Assembly (NCBI GenBank): GCA_002500745.1
Contig: DLST01000007.1
Span: 229,510-293,509, forward strand
Source: Sphingobacterium sp. UBA7855
Lineage (GTDB): Bacteria > Bacteroidota > Bacteroidia > Sphingobacteriales > Sphingobacteriaceae
Reading direction: 5' to 3'
DNA length: 64,000 nt
Shown: piece by piece, positions 1 to 7,459 of the stretch
Numbering within the stretch: the stretch's first letter is position 1
Layout: each line of letters starts with the position of its first letter
Position numbers and translations under genes: made by a program
Notes under the pieces: model-generated
Databases searched by the model: none
What the model was told of the DNA's origin: nothing
What the model saw: the letters and a program-made list of their open reading frames with translations, nothing else

Positions 1-1
1 G

Positions 2-1642
2 GTCTATCCTTTTGATGGCATGCAGTCTGCAGACGTGTACCTCTGGACCCGCAATCGACAGGATGTTGCGCTGCAAAAGCGCTTTGGAGAATTAACTGAT
101 CAAAAGTTTGGCAGTCAACGTGGCTTTTACAGTCAGATCGGCGACCGTTGTGTCATCAAAAATACCTTCACGATCAAAAATGTAAAGATCGGAACCGATG
201 CTTATATCAAAGGGGTCAGCAAACTGAAAAATGTGACGGTAAATTCCTCGCAGGAATCGTTTACGCAGATTGGCGAAGGCTGTGAGCTTGTCAATGGTAT
301 CATAGGCTACGGCTGCCGCATATTTTACGGTGTTAAAGCGGTACGTTTTATCTTGGCGTCCTATTCGCAGTTAAAGTACGGCGCCCGTCTGATCAACTCT
401 TATCTGGGAGACAACTCCACGATTTCCTGTTGTGAAGTATTAAATTCTTTGATCTTCCCGGCACATGAGCAGCACCATAACAATTCTTTTTTATGTGCGG
501 CGCTTGTAATGGGCCAAAGTAATATGGCTGCCGGAGCTACGGTAGGATCCAATCACAACTCCAGAGCAGCGGACGGTGAAATTATCGCGGGACGTGGTTT
601 TTGGCCCGGACTCTGTGTCAGTTTAAAACACAACTCCAGATTTGCATCGTATTGTCTCATTGTCAAAGGAGATTTTCTGCACGAATTGGACATTAGATTG
701 CCTTTTACGTTGGTGAGCAATGATGTGCAGCATGATCAGCTGGTGTTGATTCCGGGCTATTGGTTTATGTACAATATGTACGCGCTGGTGCGTAATGCCA
801 ATAAATATGAGGCCAGGGATAACCGGCATTTCAAAAACCAATATTTTGAATACGATATGTTGGCACCGGATACGGTGAATGAAATGTTTGAAGGAATGGA
901 TCTGTTGGCTTTGGCTGTTGCAGATAGTCTTCATACGGCAGCAGGTAAGGATGTGCAAGAACGTATTATTGCCGGTCGTGCACTGCTCGCCAACAATATG
1001 GATCTTAAGAATCAGACCATCGTGCTCCAAGGAGCAGAGAATTCCCGAAGACCTACCGTGATTCAGAAAGTTGGTGAGGCGTATCATTTGTATCGTTCTT
1101 TTATCAAATATTACGGTGTGTTGAATCTGATGGATGCTTTGGAGGACGGTCTTTCGCTACAGGACATCATTGAATCCTTAGCGGATAAGGCGCGTACAAG
1201 CTGGCAGAATATTGGTGGACAGTTGATCGAAAGCAATGCGTTGCAAGCTTTTCTGAATGATATTAAGTCTAAAAAAATAGATTCTTGGGATGAAGTCCAC
1301 GAATTCTATCATGATAAAAGTAAAACTTATGCCTTGGATAAACGTGAACATGCGCTCTTGTCTTTAATGGAGATTCTAAATTTAGAAGGGATGGCTTTAT
1401 CAGCGGATAAAATTGTATCTTTGTTGGATCAGGCACTCGGACACCGAGTCTGGATTGGTGAACAGATTTACAAATCGCGCGCTAAAGACTACAAAAATCC
1501 ATTCAAAAACATGGTGTATGCCAATGATGAAGAACGTGATATTGTGGTCGGAAAGCTGGAGGAGAATTCCTTTATCAATCAACAACAAAAAGAATTAGAG
1601 ACATTTAAGATAAGGGTTGCTAATTTGAAAGGGCAATTTTAA
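2..1642 (+). CDS. DUF4954 family protein, 5' end cut by the window edge
   Basis: The reading frame is open to the left edge (codons before the first visible Met at base 20 are also coding), so the N-terminus is missing and the visible 540 residues are the C-terminal part of a larger protein. The first ~220 residues have the irregular I-G-x-G / V-x-x-G spacing of left-handed beta-helix (hexapeptide) proteins, followed by a largely helical C-terminal half. The stretch with GSNHNSR and GFWPGLCVSLKHNSR is what I associate with DUF4954, a Bacteroidota family related to sugar-nucleotide/acyl transferase beta-helices. No catalytic function is established. A strong terminator follows directly, so this is the last gene of its transcript. 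Confidence 0.75.
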   Translation, partial: VYPFDGMQSADVYLWTRNRQDVALQKRFGELTDQKFGSQRGFYSQIGDRCVIKNTFTIKNVKIGTDAYIKGVSKLKNVTVNSSQESFTQIGEGCELVNGIIGYGCRIFYGVKAVRFILASYSQLKYGARLINSYLGDNSTISCCEVLNSLIFPAHEQHHNNSFLCAALVMGQSNMAAGATVGSNHNSRAADGEIIAGRGFWPGLCVSLKHNSRFASYCLIVKGDFLHELDIRLPFTLVSNDVQHDQLVLIPGYWFMYNMYALVRNANKYEARDNRHFKNQYFEYDMLAPDTVNEMFEGMDLLALAVADSLHTAAGKDVQERIIAGRALLANNMDLKNQTIVLQGAENSRRPTVIQKVGEAYHLYRSFIKYYGVLNLMDALEDGLSLQDIIESLADKARTSWQNIGGQLIESNALQAFLNDIKSKKIDSWDEVHEFYHDKSKTYALDKREHALLSLMEILNLEGMALSADKIVSLLDQALGHRVWIGEQIYKSRAKDYKNPFKNMVYANDEERDIVVGKLEENSFINQQQKELETFKIRVANLKGQF

Positions 1643-1645
1643 AAG

Positions 1646-1677
1646 AAAGGCTTCCGCTCGGAAGCCTTTTCTTTTTT
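1646..1677 (+). terminator. Rho-independent terminator of the DUF4954 gene
   Basis: Perfect 10-bp stem (AAAGGCTTCC / GGAAGCCTTT) with a GCTC loop, followed by TCTTTTTT, starting four bases after the stop codon. Confidence 0.9.
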
Positions 1678-1685
1678 GAACTCCG

Positions 1686-1759
1686 CACGGCCTGAAGAAG
1701 ATCTACACGGCCTGAAGAAGCTCCACACCGCCCGAAAATCCACACTGCCCCCGAGCATG
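1686..1759. repeat. Degenerate ~20-bp tandem repeat, about four copies
   Basis: Between the terminator and the 3' end of the AraC gene. Copies 1 and 2 (1686-1705 and 1706-1725) share CACGGCCTGAAGAAG; copy 3 (1726-1742, CACCGCCCGAAAATCCA) and copy 4 (from 1743, CACTGCCCCCGAGC) are progressively diverged. It is GC-rich compared with its surroundings. Function unknown. Confidence 0.55.
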
Positions 1760-1771
1760 CGTTACAGTTCT

Positions 1772-2338
1772 TTAATCATTAATCTTATCCAGCGGTTTGC
1801 GTTTATTCTCTTTGATCTGTTTAAAGTGACTCGGTGTAAGTCCGGTAACCTTTTTAAATTGATTACTTAAATAAGCAACACTGGAGTAATTGAGTTTGTA
1901 AGCAATTTCACTCAGCGTGAGTTCGTCGTAAACCAATAACTCCTTGACATATTCAATTTTCTGCCCAATGAAGTATTTTTCAATGGTCATGCCTTCCACG
2001 TCTGAAAAAAGATTGGAGATGTAGTTGTAGTCGTGATGCACTTGCTTACTGATAATTTCGGAAAGATTGAGGTTAGTATCATTATGCTGATTGCGGATAA
2101 GATCCAATACAACATGTTTGACCTGCTCGATGATGACCGTTCTTTTATCGTCAATCAGCTCAAAGCCAAGGCTGGAGAAAGTGGAAGCAAGTTGCTCGGT
2201 CTCCGCTTTGGTTAGCTCTTCATCGATTTCAACCTGACCCAAGGAAATATGTTTGATATGAAGATTGAGCTTGGTCAGTTCACTTTCAACGACCATAATG
2301 CACCGATTGCACACCATATTCTTTATCGCAAGTTTCAT
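1772..2338 (-). CDS. AraC-family transcriptional regulator with N-terminal HMA-like domain
   Basis: 188 residues. Residues 1-65 look like a heavy-metal-associated fold with a CxxC motif (MVCNRC, Cys10 and Cys13) in place of the usual effector domain. Residues ~85-180 are an AraC-type double helix-turn-helix, with LSEIAYKLNYSSVAYLSNQFKKVTGLTPSHFK as the second HTH region (given here only as a landmark at residues ~140-172). This architecture suggests a metal-responsive transcription factor, but the ligand is inferred. No metal exporter or copper gene lies next to it; both flanks are intergenic, so it is monocistronic. A decayed HMA-domain gene sits far away at 50294-50589. Confidence 0.8.
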   Translation of the reverse strand: MKLAIKNMVCNRCIMVVESELTKLNLHIKHISLGQVEIDEELTKAETEQLASTFSSLGFELIDDKRTVIIEQVKHVVLDLIRNQHNDTNLNLSEIISKQVHHDYNYISNLFSDVEGMTIEKYFIGQKIEYVKELLVYDELTLSEIAYKLNYSSVAYLSNQFKKVTGLTPSHFKQIKENKRKPLDKIND

Positions 2339-2446
2339 ATGTAAATTATTTTAAATACAAGTTACCCATGTAAACCCAAAAATCGATAATTTATTGGACT
2401 TGGGGTTGTAAGATTTAGAGAATATCTTGTAGTATTTTTTAAAGCG

Positions 2447-2989
2447 TTACGGTTTGATTTCAATTGGAGTGCCTATTGGAACGGCTTTAAAAAGTTCGTC
2501 AATTTCCGAGTTCGTAAGCGCGATACAACCTAAAGTCCAGTCCATGTGCCGCTGCAACTTGCCGATAAAGCCCATACCATTTCTGAGGCCATGTATCTTA
2601 ATGTCGCCGCCGGCTTCCTTTCCTAGGCCTTTGGCGTGGGCTACATCTGCTTGATTGGGATAGGAGACCCCAAGGTTTTTGTGGTAATCGCTATATTGAT
2701 TTTTATCGTTGATTGTATAGAGACCCTCCGGTGTTTTCAAGTCGCCTTCAAACTGTTTGGCACCGATAGGTTGTCTACCCAGTGAAATCCGGTAAGTTTT
2801 TAAAAGCCTTCCATCACTGTACGCTAGTAACGACCTTTTTGATTTGTAGACGACAAGCTTGTCGACTTTAGCGTCGTTCCCTAATGTAGGTTCCGGATAG
2901 CTGTTGTAGCCCCACAGGCCAAGAGCAAAAAGGATAAAGATAGCGATAACCGTTTTTAATACTATTTTACGTTTTTTTTGTCGCTTCAT
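2447..2989 (-). CDS. L,D-transpeptidase (YkuD family), membrane-anchored
   Basis: 180 residues. A basic N-terminus and a single hydrophobic segment (residues ~9-26) anchor the protein with the catalytic domain in the periplasm. The YkuD signature is present: HGLRNGMGF around His133, then 22 residues later WTLGC with the nucleophile Cys155, in the order H...(S/T)xGC typical of the family. Such enzymes make or edit 3-3 peptidoglycan cross-links or attach proteins to the wall; the exact reaction cannot be told from sequence. It lies downstream of lgt on the same strand with 72 bases between. Confidence 0.88.
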   Translation of the reverse strand: MKRQKKRKIVLKTVIAIFILFALGLWGYNSYPEPTLGNDAKVDKLVVYKSKRSLLAYSDGRLLKTYRISLGRQPIGAKQFEGDLKTPEGLYTINDKNQYSDYHKNLGVSYPNQADVAHAKGLGKEAGGDIKIHGLRNGMGFIGKLQRHMDWTLGCIALTNSEIDELFKAVPIGTPIEIKP

Positions 2990-3021
2990 CTTTGTGGCGT
3001 TTTAAAAGTGTATTAAAGGGT

Positions 3022-3057
3022 AAACGAAGTGCCTGGCACTGCGCTGGCACTTCGTTT
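3022..3057. terminator. Possible hairpin terminator between lgt and the L,D-transpeptidase gene
   Basis: 12-bp perfect arms (AAACGAAGTGCC at 3022-3033 and its complement at 3046-3057) with a 12-base loop. The T-rich tail is on the plus strand, while both neighbours are on the minus strand, so termination efficiency on the relevant strand is uncertain. Confidence 0.45.
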
Positions 3058-3061
3058 ATTT

Positions 3062-3877
3062 TTATGCTTGAGGTTTTCGGAAGATAAAGTAAAATCCGAC
3101 CAATATGAAAGGTATACTCAATAACTGACCCATGTTTAAAGCCATACTTTGCTCGAAAGCTTCCTGGTCGATTTTAAAATGTTCTAGAATTATACGCGCG
3201 CCAAACAGTAGGACCATAAAAATCCCGAATAGCTGACCTCGCTGACGATTGGGATTTGATTTAAATAGGGAGCCGATGATGATAAAGATCAAAATATAAG
3301 CGATAGCTTCATAAAGCTGTCCGGGATGACGGGGTATATTGTCTACACGTTCGAAGACAATAGCCCAAGGAAGATCACTGGGGGTTCCAATAATTTCGGA
3401 ATTAAAGAAATTTCCAATCCGGATAAGTGCGCCGGCAATAGGGACAACGACGACGAGTCGGTCTGCAAGCCACAGAAAATCGGTTTTCGTTTTTCTGCAA
3501 AATAAATAAAGAGCGACAAGAATCCCCATGGCTCCGCCATGGGAAGCTAGGCCTGCAAAGCCTGTGATATGGAACCCTGTATTATCCCACCTGAACGGTA
3601 GGAAAATCTCCAGGATATGATCTTTATAATATTCAAAATCGTAAAACAGGCAGTGTCCTAATCGTGCTCCGATTAATGTGCCCAGAAAAATATAAATTGA
3701 TAGTTGATCGAGCTGCTCCTGTGTACGGCCTTCTTTTTTGAAAATACGCAACATGATGACGTACGAAACAAAAAATGCCAATAGCCAGCACAGTGCATAA
3801 TAACGCAGGGCAAAGGCGCCGAAGTTGAACATTTCAGGGTCTATATTCCAATGTATTGCACTTAGTATTGAATTCAT
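3062..3877 (-). CDS. lgt: Prolipoprotein diacylglyceryl transferase
   Basis: 271 residues, the usual size for Lgt. It transfers the diacylglyceryl group of phosphatidylglycerol to the lipobox cysteine of prolipoproteins at the inner membrane, the first step of lipoprotein maturation. Several hydrophobic segments are visible, and the Lgt signature region is clear: GGAMG around the middle, then RIGNFFNSEIIG followed by R-x-P-x-QLYEA. Its product serves the many lipobox proteins in this window (M13 peptidase, SusD, MetQ and others). Monocistronic or followed by the L,D-transpeptidase gene. Confidence 0.96.
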   Translation of the reverse strand: MNSILSAIHWNIDPEMFNFGAFALRYYALCWLLAFFVSYVIMLRIFKKEGRTQEQLDQLSIYIFLGTLIGARLGHCLFYDFEYYKDHILEIFLPFRWDNTGFHITGFAGLASHGGAMGILVALYLFCRKTKTDFLWLADRLVVVVPIAGALIRIGNFFNSEIIGTPSDLPWAIVFERVDNIPRHPGQLYEAIAYILIFIIIGSLFKSNPNRQRGQLFGIFMVLLFGARIILEHFKIDQEAFEQSMALNMGQLLSIPFILVGFYFIFRKPQA

Positions 3878-4033
3878 AAATTTTATAGCTGTTTAAATTA
3901 CTTTGGAGTAAAGATAAGCTTTAATCTCATTTTTTTGGGGTATAATTTACTTAAACAGGAGAACACACTCATGGCGTTTGTTATTTCAGGTAGGTAGGCC
4001 TTCTTTCTGTTATTATTTTCCAAAAAACATTTT

Positions 4034-4041
4034 TACTTTTG
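4034..4041 (+). promoter_or_regulatory. Bacteroidota -7 box for the M42 peptidase gene
   Basis: TACTTTTG matches TAnnTTTG; it would place the transcript start about 45-50 bases before the ATG. No good -33 TTTG was found at the right distance. Confidence 0.5.
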
Positions 4042-4092
4042 CAATTCATTGAAATTTTCATATTTTGACGAAAGTAAATAGAAAAGGAAAAG

Positions 4093-5211
4093 ATGGCAGA
4101 AAAAAACAAGAAAAAAGAGCCGAAACACAATACGATTGTGACTAAAGATTCGCTTTCATTTTTTGAAAAATATATCAACAACGCTTCTCCGACAGGATTT
4201 GAGTGGGATGGACAGCGTTTATGGCTGGATTATTTAAAGCCTTATGTCGACGAGACATTTGTAGACAACTACGGTACTGCCGTGGGCGTAATTAATCCGA
4301 AGGCGGAGTACAAAGTGGTGATAGAGGCTCACGCTGATGAGATTTCTTGGTTTGTCAATTATATAACAAAAGACGGGTTGATCTATGTGATACGCAACGG
4401 TGGTTCGGATCACCAGATAGCACCCTCGAAGCGCGTAAATATTCATACGGAAAACGGTATCGTCAAAGCCGTATTTGGCTGGCCGGCTATTCATACACGT
4501 TCGGGCGAGAAAGAGGAGAACCCGACATTAAAAAATATCTTTTTGGATTGCGGTTGCAGTACCAAAGAGGAGGTCGAAGCATTGGGTATCCATGTTGGTT
4601 GTGTGATCACTTATGAAGATACATTCTCTGTCCTGAATGATCGTTACTACGTCGGACGTGCGATGGACAATCGGGCAGGTGGCTTTATGATCGCTGAGGT
4701 GGCACGGTTGTTAAAAGAGAATAAAAAGAAATTGCCATTTGGATTATATATCGTAAATTCGGTGCAGGAAGAAATTGGTTTACGTGGAGCAGAAATGATC
4801 GCAGACCGGATCAAACCGAATGTCGCTATCGTTACCGATGTAACGCATGATACGCAGACTCCGATGATTAATAAGATCACGCAAGGAGACCTGTTCTCAG
4901 GAAAAGGCCCGGTATTATCGTATGCTCCAGCTGTGCAGATCAACTTAAATAAGCTGTTGGTGAAGGTTGCTGAAAAGAACAATATACCTTTCCAGCGTCA
5001 GGCTTCTTCCCGTTTTACTGGAACGGACACAGACGCATTCGCCTATAGTAATGGTGGTGTACCGTCGGCGTTGATTTCTTTGCCACTGCGCTATATGCAC
5101 ACCACAGTAGAAATGGTTCATAAAGAGGATGTCGACAATGTGATCAGACTGATCTATGAAACATTATTGAATATAGAGAATGGACAGGACTTTAGAACAT
5201 TTACAAAGTAG
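4093..5211 (+). CDS. M42 family metallopeptidase (aminopeptidase/endoglucanase-like)
   Basis: 372 residues, normal for M42. Metal and catalytic residues of the family are visible in order: EAHADEI (His, Asp), MDNRAGG (bridging Asp), VQEEIGLRG (catalytic Glu and metal Glu), TDVTHD (Asp) and YMHTTVE (His near the C-terminus). These di-zinc or di-cobalt enzymes form large cytosolic tetrahedral complexes and trim peptides from the N-terminus. No signal peptide; the N-terminus is Lys-rich. The DUF3467 gene follows 35 bases downstream in the same direction and is probably co-transcribed, ending at the terminator at 5615. Confidence 0.93.
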   Translation: MAEKNKKKEPKHNTIVTKDSLSFFEKYINNASPTGFEWDGQRLWLDYLKPYVDETFVDNYGTAVGVINPKAEYKVVIEAHADEISWFVNYITKDGLIYVIRNGGSDHQIAPSKRVNIHTENGIVKAVFGWPAIHTRSGEKEENPTLKNIFLDCGCSTKEEVEALGIHVGCVITYEDTFSVLNDRYYVGRAMDNRAGGFMIAEVARLLKENKKKLPFGLYIVNSVQEEIGLRGAEMIADRIKPNVAIVTDVTHDTQTPMINKITQGDLFSGKGPVLSYAPAVQINLNKLLVKVAEKNNIPFQRQASSRFTGTDTDAFAYSNGGVPSALISLPLRYMHTTVEMVHKEDVDNVIRLIYETLLNIENGQDFRTFTK

Positions 5212-5246
5212 AATTTAGAATATATTAACTTATCATTAGAATTATT

Positions 5247-5588
5247 ATGGAAAATAACCAAAATCAAAACGAATTGAGCATCGAGTTGACAGAAGAAGTA
5301 GCAGAAGGAATCTACTCAAATCTTGCGATTATCACTCACTCTAATACTGAATTTGTGGTTGACTTTATCCGTGTGATGCCAGGAGTGCCAAAAGCAAAAG
5401 TGAAATCAAGAATCGTTTTGACTCCGGAGCATGCGAAACGCTTGTTAGGTGCATTGGTTGATAACGTGAATCGTTTCGAAGCATTGAACGGTCCGATCAA
5501 AATGGATGTAGGTGCTGCTGAACAACCTCAACAAGGTGGTGACCCTACTGTAGCATTTCCTTTTGGAACTCCACAAGGTCAAGCATAG
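5247..5588 (+). CDS. DUF3467 domain-containing protein
   Basis: 113 residues, cytosolic. Starts with Asn/Gln-rich MENNQNQNE, then a compact alpha/beta domain with YSNLAIITHSNTEFVVDF and RIVLTPEHAKRLLGAL, the hallmark of DUF3467, a small conserved family in Bacteroidota and other bacteria. Function unknown. It is paired with the M42 peptidase gene upstream and followed at once by a strong terminator. Confidence 0.85.
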   Translation: MENNQNQNELSIELTEEVAEGIYSNLAIITHSNTEFVVDFIRVMPGVPKAKVKSRIVLTPEHAKRLLGALVDNVNRFEALNGPIKMDVGAAEQPQQGGDPTVAFPFGTPQGQA

Positions 5589-5614
5589 TTGATAAAAACT
5601 ATCCCTGAGATATA

Positions 5615-5650
5615 AAAAGCGTCAATGATCCCATTGGCGCTTTTTTTTGT
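5615..5650 (+). terminator. Rho-independent terminator after the DUF3467 gene
   Basis: 13-bp stem (AAAAGCGTCAATG at 5615-5627 with CATTGGCGCTTTT at 5632-5644, one G-T pair), four-base loop, then a run of T. Confidence 0.9.
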
Positions 5651-5906
5651 TTGTAATTTGATGATTACTGTTGTTACGCTCTTAAAAACGTGCTTCAAAA
5701 TGTAATATAGCAACGTTTTATCGATCCTGCTGACATCCTATCGTACCTAATCTTTTCGGATTTTCTCGATATGAACGAACTTATGTATTTAAAAGTTGTT
5801 ATCTATGGATGCTGGCCCTTTTGTGCATGCGGCATACCCGGTATATTACCTATGGATAGCCCTTGCGTCAGGCCTTTACATTTACTAAATTTAACAAACT
5901 AATTTC
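5651..5906. other. Intergenic region upstream of the GNAT-nitrilase gene
   Basis: No credible coding sequence. It holds two similar blocks, ATCTATGGAT near 5803 and ACCTATGGAT near 5848, but no clear -33/-7 promoter or RNA fold that I can support. Confidence 0.4.
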
Positions 5907-5921
5907 AAAAAGGAGAATGAT

Positions 5922-7430
5922 ATGGATATTCAAGTGCGGAACTTGACAAAGAAGGATTATGTTGATTTGAAAAAATCGATGGAACAGGCATATGATGGTG
6001 TAGGTGAAACCTGGTCGAAGGAGAATATTCAGGACCTGATCGATTTATTTCCAGAAGGACAATTATGTGTGGAGATTGATGGACATGTTGTCGCCTGTGC
6101 CCTGTCCATTATTCTGAATTCAAAAAAGAATAATATCTACGATAGCTATTATGAGATTATTGATAATGGCAAGTTTACCAAGCATAGTGATGATGGCGAT
6201 ACCCTCTATGGGATAGAAGTGTTTGTACATCCCAGTCATCGGGCTCTTCGGCTTGGACGCCGGCTTTATGATGCACGCAAGGAGCTGTGCGAACAGATGA
6301 ACCTCAAGGGTATCATTGCTGGCGGTCGGATACCCAATTACCACAATTATGCGGATAAAATGAGTCCGCGGGTGTACATTGAGAAGGTCAAACGCAAGGA
6401 AATTTTCGATCCTACATTAACTTTTCAGCTTTCAAATGATTTTCACGTCAAGAAAATCCTCAAGCATTATCTGCCTGAAGATGCTGAATCGATGGAGTTT
6501 GCGACGCTCCTCGAGTGGAACAATATTTATTATGAGGCCGAGACGCGATCGATTTCGACAACAAAGCAAACCATCCGTCTGGGATTGGTTCAATGGCAGA
6601 TGCGCTTATTTGATAATCTGGACGCATTTTACGATCAGATTGAATTCTTTGTGGATACCGTAAGTGATTATGGAACCGATTTTATTATGTTTCCCGAGTT
6701 TTTCAATACGCCGCTCATGAGCCCGTACAACGATCTTCCGGAGCGTTTGGCAATGGAGAGGCTTGCGCAGCACACGTCGGAGATTATTGATCGCATTCAG
6801 CAATTTGCCGTTTCCTATAACGTTAACATTATTGCAGGCTCTATGCCTTTGGTAGAAAATAAAAAACTCTACAATGTTTCTTACCTCTGCCATCGCAATG
6901 GCAAACTAGATCAGTTTAAGAAAATCCATATTACACCTAACGAATTTAAATACTACGGTATGGTCGGAGGGAGTGAAGTAAAGGTTTTTGATACCGACTG
7001 TGGTAAGGTAGGGTTGTTAATCTGCTACGATGTCGAATTCCCTGAGTTGAGCCGAATTTTGGCAGACCAGGGCATGCAGATTCTTTTTGTTCCCTTTATG
7101 ACTGATACACAAAATGGTTATATCCGTGTACGTACCTGTGCGCAGGCCAGAGCGATAGAAAACGAGTGTTACGTAGCTATCGCTGGTTCTGTGGGCAATT
7201 TGCCGCGTGTAAACAATATGGATATTCAGTACTCGCAGTCTGCTGTCTTTACGCCTTCAGACTTTGCCTTTCCGAATAATGCCATAAAAGCGGAGGCAAC
7301 CCCAAATGCCGAAATGGTACTGATCGCCGACGTTGATCTGTATGCGCTTCGGGATCTACATGAATATGGTACCGTTAAAATTAAGAAGGATCGGCGTAAG
7401 GACCTGTATGAAGTAAAACTGCTCAAGTAA
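5922..7430 (+). CDS. Bifunctional GNAT N-acetyltransferase / carbon-nitrogen hydrolase
   Basis: 502 residues made of two domains. Residues ~1-205 are a GNAT acetyltransferase (V-x-P-x-x-RALRLGRRLYDARKE is the acetyl-CoA loop region). Residues ~215-500 are a nitrilase-superfamily amidohydrolase with the catalytic triad Glu259 (FPEFF), Lys334 (KKIHITP) and Cys368 (LICYDVEFPE). The fusion is a known Bacteroidota/proteobacterial architecture; its substrate is not established, perhaps an N-acyl amine or amide metabolite. The start is supported by an unusually good Shine-Dalgarno (AAAAGGAG at 5907-5914, seven bases before the ATG), rare in this phylum. It is followed 29 bases later by the M13 peptidase gene. 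Confidence 0.92.
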   Translation: MDIQVRNLTKKDYVDLKKSMEQAYDGVGETWSKENIQDLIDLFPEGQLCVEIDGHVVACALSIILNSKKNNIYDSYYEIIDNGKFTKHSDDGDTLYGIEVFVHPSHRALRLGRRLYDARKELCEQMNLKGIIAGGRIPNYHNYADKMSPRVYIEKVKRKEIFDPTLTFQLSNDFHVKKILKHYLPEDAESMEFATLLEWNNIYYEAETRSISTTKQTIRLGLVQWQMRLFDNLDAFYDQIEFFVDTVSDYGTDFIMFPEFFNTPLMSPYNDLPERLAMERLAQHTSEIIDRIQQFAVSYNVNIIAGSMPLVENKKLYNVSYLCHRNGKLDQFKKIHITPNEFKYYGMVGGSEVKVFDTDCGKVGLLICYDVEFPELSRILADQGMQILFVPFMTDTQNGYIRVRTCAQARAIENECYVAIAGSVGNLPRVNNMDIQYSQSAVFTPSDFAFPNNAIKAEATPNAEMVLIADVDLYALRDLHEYGTVKIKKDRRKDLYEVKLLK

Positions 7431-7459
7431 TTTTAAATATGCTTTTAATTTATTAAAAT

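Noticed and set aside
1686..1759. CRISPR array
   Set aside because: Repeats are adjacent and degenerate with no spacers; no cas genes. The same holds for the 11-bp repeats at 52434-52488.
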